From positions 772,677-836,676 of the forward strand of contig NZ_NSGE01000003.1 of NCBI RefSeq assembly GCF_002294985.1: a stretch of DNA of 64,000 nt, written 5' to 3'. Numbering within the stretch: position 1 is the first letter of the stretch; every line of letters begins with the position of its first letter. The notes under the pieces were generated by a model, which worked only from the letters and a program-made list of their open reading frames with translations, searched no databases and was not told the origin of the DNA. Below are positions 60,027-64,000 of this stretch, piece after piece. This DNA comes from Mesorhizobium sp. WSM3862. GTDB taxonomy: Bacteria; Pseudomonadota; Alphaproteobacteria; Rhizobiales; Rhizobiaceae. A program made the position numbers and the translations under genes.

Positions 60027-61028
60027 CTACTTCGCTCCGAAACCGGAGGCTGCCGACGTGACCGTCACATCGGGCGAAGCGCCTTCGCCGGGCGCCACTG
60101 TCGCGAAACCACCGGCGATGTCGGCGATCTGTGCGCCGGCTTTCGTGCCGTGGATCCAGGCGTGGTCGGTGCTGAATGAATAGAGCGGGACATAATCGGG
60201 AAGATCGCGGTCCATCGCCACAACGTTGCTGAGGCTGTCCAGGATGAAGGTGCCGCTTCCGGTGCTCACCGACAGCACCGCGTGGAAGAATTTCCGGCGG
60301 CGATCCTGCAGCACGACGAGCGACATGCTCTGCGCCGGGATCCCGGCGCGCAACAGCGCCGCCATCTTCAGGATCGCGAAATCCTCGCAATCACCGGCGC
60401 GATGCTCGAGGATCTCCGACGGCTTCGCCCAGTAGTCGAGCTTGCCGTAGACGACGCTGTCCTTGCGATAGGCGATCAGCCGGTTGATGCTGCTGTTGAC
60501 GAAGTCCAGCTTGTCGCGAAAAGCCTTGTTGGCTGCAATGCCGACGATCTCCCCAAACGCAGCGTTCTCACGATCGCAGGCACTTCCGGCCGTGCAGTCG
60601 ATAATCGCCTTGTAGACAGGCGCCCAGCGCGCGGCGACCGGGAAGTTGCGCATGGACAAGGCGACCGACCCGAACACGCCGGGAATGATCGCCCCAGTCT
60701 GAATCGGGTCAACCTGGATCGGGTCGATCCGGATCGGATCGACGCCGGGGGTAGCCTCTCCACTCGCAGAACTTGCCGCCGGGCGGACTTCGAGAGGCGC
60801 ATAGGCACTGGCGGCACCGCCGACCCGGTAGGCGGCAACAGGCTGCCATGGCTGCAATCTGGCCAGCGAAACGCCGCCGAGATCGGCCGGCGCAGGCAGC
60901 GTTTGAGAGGCGGGACTTGCGACGGAGACTGCGCTGGCCGACGACGCATTCGGCAGACCGGCCAGGCCGATTGCCAGCAGCAGAACCTTGACCCTCGACG
61001 CCGACGAGGCAGCTTTTTGTATTTTCAT
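60027..61028 (-). CDS. LapG-like transglutaminase-like cysteine peptidase
   Basis: 333 aa from the ATG at 61028, favoured by AAGGTGG at -6; a GTG at 61037 is also in frame. It has a signal peptide (about 1-33) and a proline-rich spacer with repeated DPI(R/Q) units near 100-110. The BTLCP domain follows with a complete triad: Cys214 in RAGDCEDFA, His249 in KFFHAVLS and Asp264 in ILDSLSN. LapG enzymes cut the N-terminus of large adhesins in the periplasm and release them from the cell. Its place between the secretion operon and the divergent adhesin gene makes that adhesin the likely substrate. Confidence 0.9.
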   Translation of the reverse strand: MKIQKAASSASRVKVLLLAIGLAGLPNASSASAVSVASPASQTLPAPADLGGVSLARLQPWQPVAAYRVGGAASAYAPLEVRPAASSASGEATPGVDPIRIDPIQVDPIQTGAIIPGVFGSVALSMRNFPVAARWAPVYKAIIDCTAGSACDRENAAFGEIVGIAANKAFRDKLDFVNSSINRLIAYRKDSVVYGKLDYWAKPSEILEHRAGDCEDFAILKMAALLRAGIPAQSMSLVVLQDRRRKFFHAVLSVSTGSGTFILDSLSNVVAMDRDLPDYVPLYSFSTDHAWIHGTKAGAQIADIAGGFATVAPGEGASPDVTVTSAASGFGAK

Positions 61029-61352
61029 GACGCCCACCTTTGACTGTGGACGCTACCGATCTTGTCTCAAATTATCGGAAAGGAAGGTGGGTAAGTTTCC
61101 GCGAATCAATCTATTCTGCTTTGTCTCAAATTTTATTCAAATTTATACTTGAATTTGTCGAACTGCCGCCGCGCTCCCCAGCCGGTTCGGCGGCGCACCT
61201 GAAGATATATAATTGGATATATCGTTGCGATTTACCAAGTGTAAAAAATGCAAATCCATGCATATTCAAGTATATCAAAAAGATTGAAGGTACGTTGCAA
61301 AGTTCGAGCCCCGCATGTCTCTTGCCGGGAAATGCCGAAGGGGGCTTGAGCT
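61029..61352. promoter_or_regulatory. AT-rich divergent control region of protease and adhesin
   Basis: 324 bp, strikingly AT-rich for this genome (for example 61121-61160 and 61203-61280). It carries a 12-bp direct repeat TTGTCTCAAATT at 61062-61073 and 61121-61132, and a repeated GATATAT pair near 61204-61223. It must contain both promoters. AT-rich regions of this kind in rhizobia are typical targets of MucR/Ros-type silencers, which is an inference here. The adhesin start has AGGGGG 8 bases upstream. Confidence 0.55.
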
Positions 61353-64000
61353 ATGACGACCAGTATCGAATTCGACGCCGTTTCAAATTTCTCGGACGAG
61401 CACGCGACTGTCGGCGAACAGCCGATTTCGGGTGTCATTTCGGGCGTCCAAGTCGTCCAGGCCTCCGGCGGCCAGACGGCAGAGGCAGGCGAACCTGTGC
61501 CGGTCGATGTGGGAAGCGGCGCGCCGGCAAAGGGCGACGGCAACGCCCAGAACGCACAAAGCACAGCCAAGCCGGCGGCGGACGGCAACGCTCCTGCCGC
61601 CAACGCCCCTGCCGGAAACGCGCCAGCACCGAACACGGCAGCCTCGAACGTTGCGCATGAATATCACGCCGAGGCCGGCAATGTCGTGAAGCTTCCGGCC
61701 AATGTCTCGATCGACGACATCAAGGTCGACGGGCACAATCTGGTGCTGGTGCAGCCGGACGGCGCCGAGATCGTCATCAAGGACGGCGCGCTCAACGTAC
61801 CGACCTTCATCATCGGCGATGTCGAGGTGCCGCGCGTTGCCCTGATCGCCGCGCTCGAAGCCAGCCATGTCGATGTCGCCTTCGGCGCCGACGGCTCGAT
61901 CTCGGCCGGCGGAAATGGCTCGCCAAGCAGCGCCGGCGGAGACTTCTCGGTGCCGCCTGGCGGGATCGGCGACGGCTTCGGCCTGACGGCGCTTTTGCCG
62001 CCGACGGCATTGGCGTTCGGACAGCCGGAGAACCGTGAACTGTTCCCGTCCCTGCTGAAGCCGGACTCCACGCCGTCGATCGGGGCCATTGGCGAAGCGA
62101 GCGTCAACGAAGCCGGCTTGCCGGCGCGTAACGGCGAACCGGCTGGCTCGGATTCCGCCTCCAACTCCGAGACCACCTCGGGCAGCATCGGCTTCACCTC
62201 GCCTGATGGCATCCAGACCGTCTCGCTCGGCGGCCACGTGCTGACTGGCGCGCCGCAGACCTTCACCGACGCCACCGGCTCGCTGACGGCAAGCTATTCC
62301 TTCGACGCGGGTACGGGCACCGGCACCATCAGCTATTCCTACACGCTGCTCGACAACACCTCGGGCGATGACACCAGCGTCAGCTTTGGGGTTGGCGTCG
62401 TCGACTCCGACGGCGATGCCGCACCTCCCGGCACGCTCACCATTAACATCATAGATGATGTCCCAACGGCGGTAGCCGATACGGACGTGGTGCCGTCGGG
62501 CTCGCATACCGAGATCGACGGCAACGTCATCACCGGCGCGGGCAGCGACGGCAACCCGGCAGGTGTCGACGTCAAGGGTGCTGACGATGTGACCGTGGTT
62601 GGCGTCGCGGTCGGCGACACCGGCGCATCACTGGAGAACACGACCACCGTCGGCACGGTCATCCACGGCACCTATGGCGACCTGACGCTCGGCGCTAATG
62701 GCGACTACAGCTACGTCCGCAATGCCGGCTCGCCCGGTGGCGTCACCGATACCTTCACCTACACCATCAAGGACGGCGACGGCGACCTGTCGCACACCAC
62801 GCTCACCATCTCGGTCGGCGACTCCACGCCAACCGACACCATCCCGGCGCCCGGCGGCGCCGACACCACCGTCTATGAAGCCGGCCTGCCGGCACGCGGC
62901 GGCGAACCCGCCGGCTCGAACTTCGCCGCCAACTCCGAGACCACCTCGGGCAGCATCGGCTTCACCTCGCCCGACGGCATCCAGACCGTCTCGCTCGGCG
63001 GCCACGTGCTGACCGGCGTGCCGCAGACCTTCACCGACGCCACCGGCTCGCTGACGGCAAGCTACACCTACAATGCCGCGACCGGCGCCGGCTCGATCAG
63101 CTACACCTACACGCTGCTCGACAACACCTCCGGCGACAACACCCACGCCTCCTTCGCAGTCGTCGTCACCGACGCCGACGGCGACAGCGCACCCGCCGGC
63201 AACCTGGTCATCAACATCGTCGACGATGCGCCCACCGCAGTCGCCGACACCGATGCGGTGCCTGCAGGCTCGTTCGCCTCGATCGGTGGCAACGTCATCA
63301 CCGGCGCGGGCAGCGACGGCAACCCGGCCGGCGCCGACACCAAGGGTGCCGACGACGCAACCGTAGTCGGCGTCGCCAAAGGCACGACAAATGCCGACCT
63401 GGACGACACCAGCACGTTGAACGCAGGACTCCACGGTGCCTATGGCACGCTGACGCTGCACGGCGATGGTTCCTACACCTATGTGCGCGACGCCGGCTCG
63501 CCCGGTGGCGTCACCGATACCTTCACCTACACCATCAAGGACGGCGACGGCGACCTGTCGCACACCACGCTCACCATCTCGGTCGGCGACTCCACGCCAA
63601 CCGACACCATCCCGGCGCCCGGCGGCGCCGACACCACCGTCTATGAAGCCGGCCTGCCGGCACGCGGCGGCGAACCCGCCGGCTCGAACTTCGCCGCCAA
63701 CTCCGAGACCACCTCGGGCAGCATCGGCTTCACCTCGCCCGACGGCATCCAGACCGTCTCGCTCGGCGGCCACGTGCTGACCGGCGTGCCGCAGACCTTC
63801 ACCGACGCCACCGGCTCGCTGACGGCAAGCTACACCTACAATGCCGCGACCGGCGCCGGCTCGATCAGCTACACCTACACGCTGCTCGACAACACCTCCG
63901 GCGACAACACCCACGCCTCCTTCGCAGTCGTCGTCACCGACGCCGACGGCGACAGCGCACCCGCCGGCAACCTGGTCATCAACATCGTCGACGATGCGCC
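61353..64000 (+). CDS. Giant repetitive type I-secreted adhesin (3' partial)
   Basis: Open from the ATG at 61353 to the window end: 882 complete codons, no stop. There is no signal peptide. After an N-terminal segment and an Ala/Pro/Asn-rich linker (about 55-105) comes a BapA-prefix-like domain (about 108-185): NVVKLPANVSIDDIKV, LVLVQPDGAEIVIKDG, NVPTFIIGDVEVPRVALIAA. From residue 251 there are 256-residue repeats with T1SS-143/VCBS-like character (SLGGHVLTGxPQTFTDATG, YTLLDNTSGD, DTFTYTIKDGDGDLSH). The architecture is that of a LapA/Bap-type biofilm adhesin. The C-terminal secretion signal lies beyond the window. Di-alanine pairs in the linker (PAAN, TAAS) are possible but unproven LapG sites. 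Confidence 0.85.
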   Translation, partial: MTTSIEFDAVSNFSDEHATVGEQPISGVISGVQVVQASGGQTAEAGEPVPVDVGSGAPAKGDGNAQNAQSTAKPAADGNAPAANAPAGNAPAPNTAASNVAHEYHAEAGNVVKLPANVSIDDIKVDGHNLVLVQPDGAEIVIKDGALNVPTFIIGDVEVPRVALIAALEASHVDVAFGADGSISAGGNGSPSSAGGDFSVPPGGIGDGFGLTALLPPTALAFGQPENRELFPSLLKPDSTPSIGAIGEASVNEAGLPARNGEPAGSDSASNSETTSGSIGFTSPDGIQTVSLGGHVLTGAPQTFTDATGSLTASYSFDAGTGTGTISYSYTLLDNTSGDDTSVSFGVGVVDSDGDAAPPGTLTINIIDDVPTAVADTDVVPSGSHTEIDGNVITGAGSDGNPAGVDVKGADDVTVVGVAVGDTGASLENTTTVGTVIHGTYGDLTLGANGDYSYVRNAGSPGGVTDTFTYTIKDGDGDLSHTTLTISVGDSTPTDTIPAPGGADTTVYEAGLPARGGEPAGSNFAANSETTSGSIGFTSPDGIQTVSLGGHVLTGVPQTFTDATGSLTASYTYNAATGAGSISYTYTLLDNTSGDNTHASFAVVVTDADGDSAPAGNLVINIVDDAPTAVADTDAVPAGSFASIGGNVITGAGSDGNPAGADTKGADDATVVGVAKGTTNADLDDTSTLNAGLHGAYGTLTLHGDGSYTYVRDAGSPGGVTDTFTYTIKDGDGDLSHTTLTISVGDSTPTDTIPAPGGADTTVYEAGLPARGGEPAGSNFAANSETTSGSIGFTSPDGIQTVSLGGHVLTGVPQTFTDATGSLTASYTYNAATGAGSISYTYTLLDNTSGDNTHASFAVVVTDADGDSAPAGNLVINIVDDA
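62103..64000 (+). repeat. 768-bp tandem repeats inside the adhesin gene
   Basis: Unit 1 is 62103-62870, unit 2 is 62871-63638, and unit 3 starts at 63639 and is cut by the window end. The first unit is diverged. Positions 62724-63232 and 63492-64000 (509 bp, offset 768) read identically on inspection. The divergent patch inside the period (about 63235-63490 against 62467-62723) encodes the ADTDxVP to GDGSYTYVR part. Confidence 0.85.

Noticed and set aside
62628..63914. 428-aa minus-strand frame over the adhesin repeats
   Set aside because: Its internal repetition simply mirrors the repeats of the plus-strand adhesin; Gly/Val-rich shadow.
62103..64000. Possible CRISPR array or satellite
   Set aside because: The period is 768 bp, in frame, and codes for adhesin domains; there are no short spacers.

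Overview
The window looks like chromosomal DNA of a GC-rich alphaproteobacterium of the order Hyphomicrobiales (Rhizobiales), most likely Mesorhizobium or a close relative. The evidence is the plant/alphaproteobacterial-type glutamate-cysteine ligase, DUF1127 and DUF768 small proteins, a PdhS-like PAS histidine kinase, a phasin, a tRNA-His without G-1 and with A73, a zwf-pgl-edd Entner-Doudoroff operon, and an isocitrate lyase paired with a RamB/ScfR-type regulator. This assignment rests on protein families recognised by eye; no database search was run.

Layout. 1-2592: end of an FCD-domain regulator, an lldD-type dehydrogenase and a metallophosphoesterase. 2642-4058: an IS5-like element with a passenger gene, inserted in the stop codon of a small secreted-protein ORF. 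4478-15831: housekeeping genes (amidotransferase, rsmE, gshA, DUF937 and DUF1127 proteins, LysR, GGDEF-EAL, xseA, P1 peptidase). 15876-18127: a gene-poor stretch with DUF768, a short tandem repeat, an ABC-exporter relic, tRNA-His and a phasin. 18128-26390: a 1297-aa PAS kinase, acetoacetyl-CoA synthetase and AsmA. 26423-30627: a potFGHI polyamine importer, minus strand. 30978-40675: DMT transporter, ScfR/aceA, a degenerate receiver protein, HAD hydrolase, a gamma-glutamylpolyamine synthetase-like enzyme followed by a relic of the matching oxidase, an SH3 protein and an SDR. 40941-44996: zwf-pgl-edd. 45089-47493: a lower-GC islet with a LysR/oxidoreductase pair and a fused IS66 relic. 47608-53935: VWA protein, GlxA-type regulator, folD, proC and a SAF-domain oxidoreductase. 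54458-64000: a type I secretion locus (TolC, ABC, HlyD), an RHH-PAS protein, a LapG-like cysteine protease and the start of a giant repetitive adhesin that runs off the window.

The most interesting part is the right-hand 9.5 kb. It has the parts of a Lap/Bap-type adhesin system: a dedicated secretion machine, a periplasmic transglutaminase-like protease and the adhesin, the last two divergent from an AT-rich 324-bp region. The adhesin repeats have a strict 768-bp period and the last two copies appear identical at nucleotide level. An RHH-PAS fusion encoded inside the secretion operon is a candidate local regulator. Other points worth attention are the VWA protein with three internal repeats, the pseudo-receiver, and several gene relics that record loss of function.
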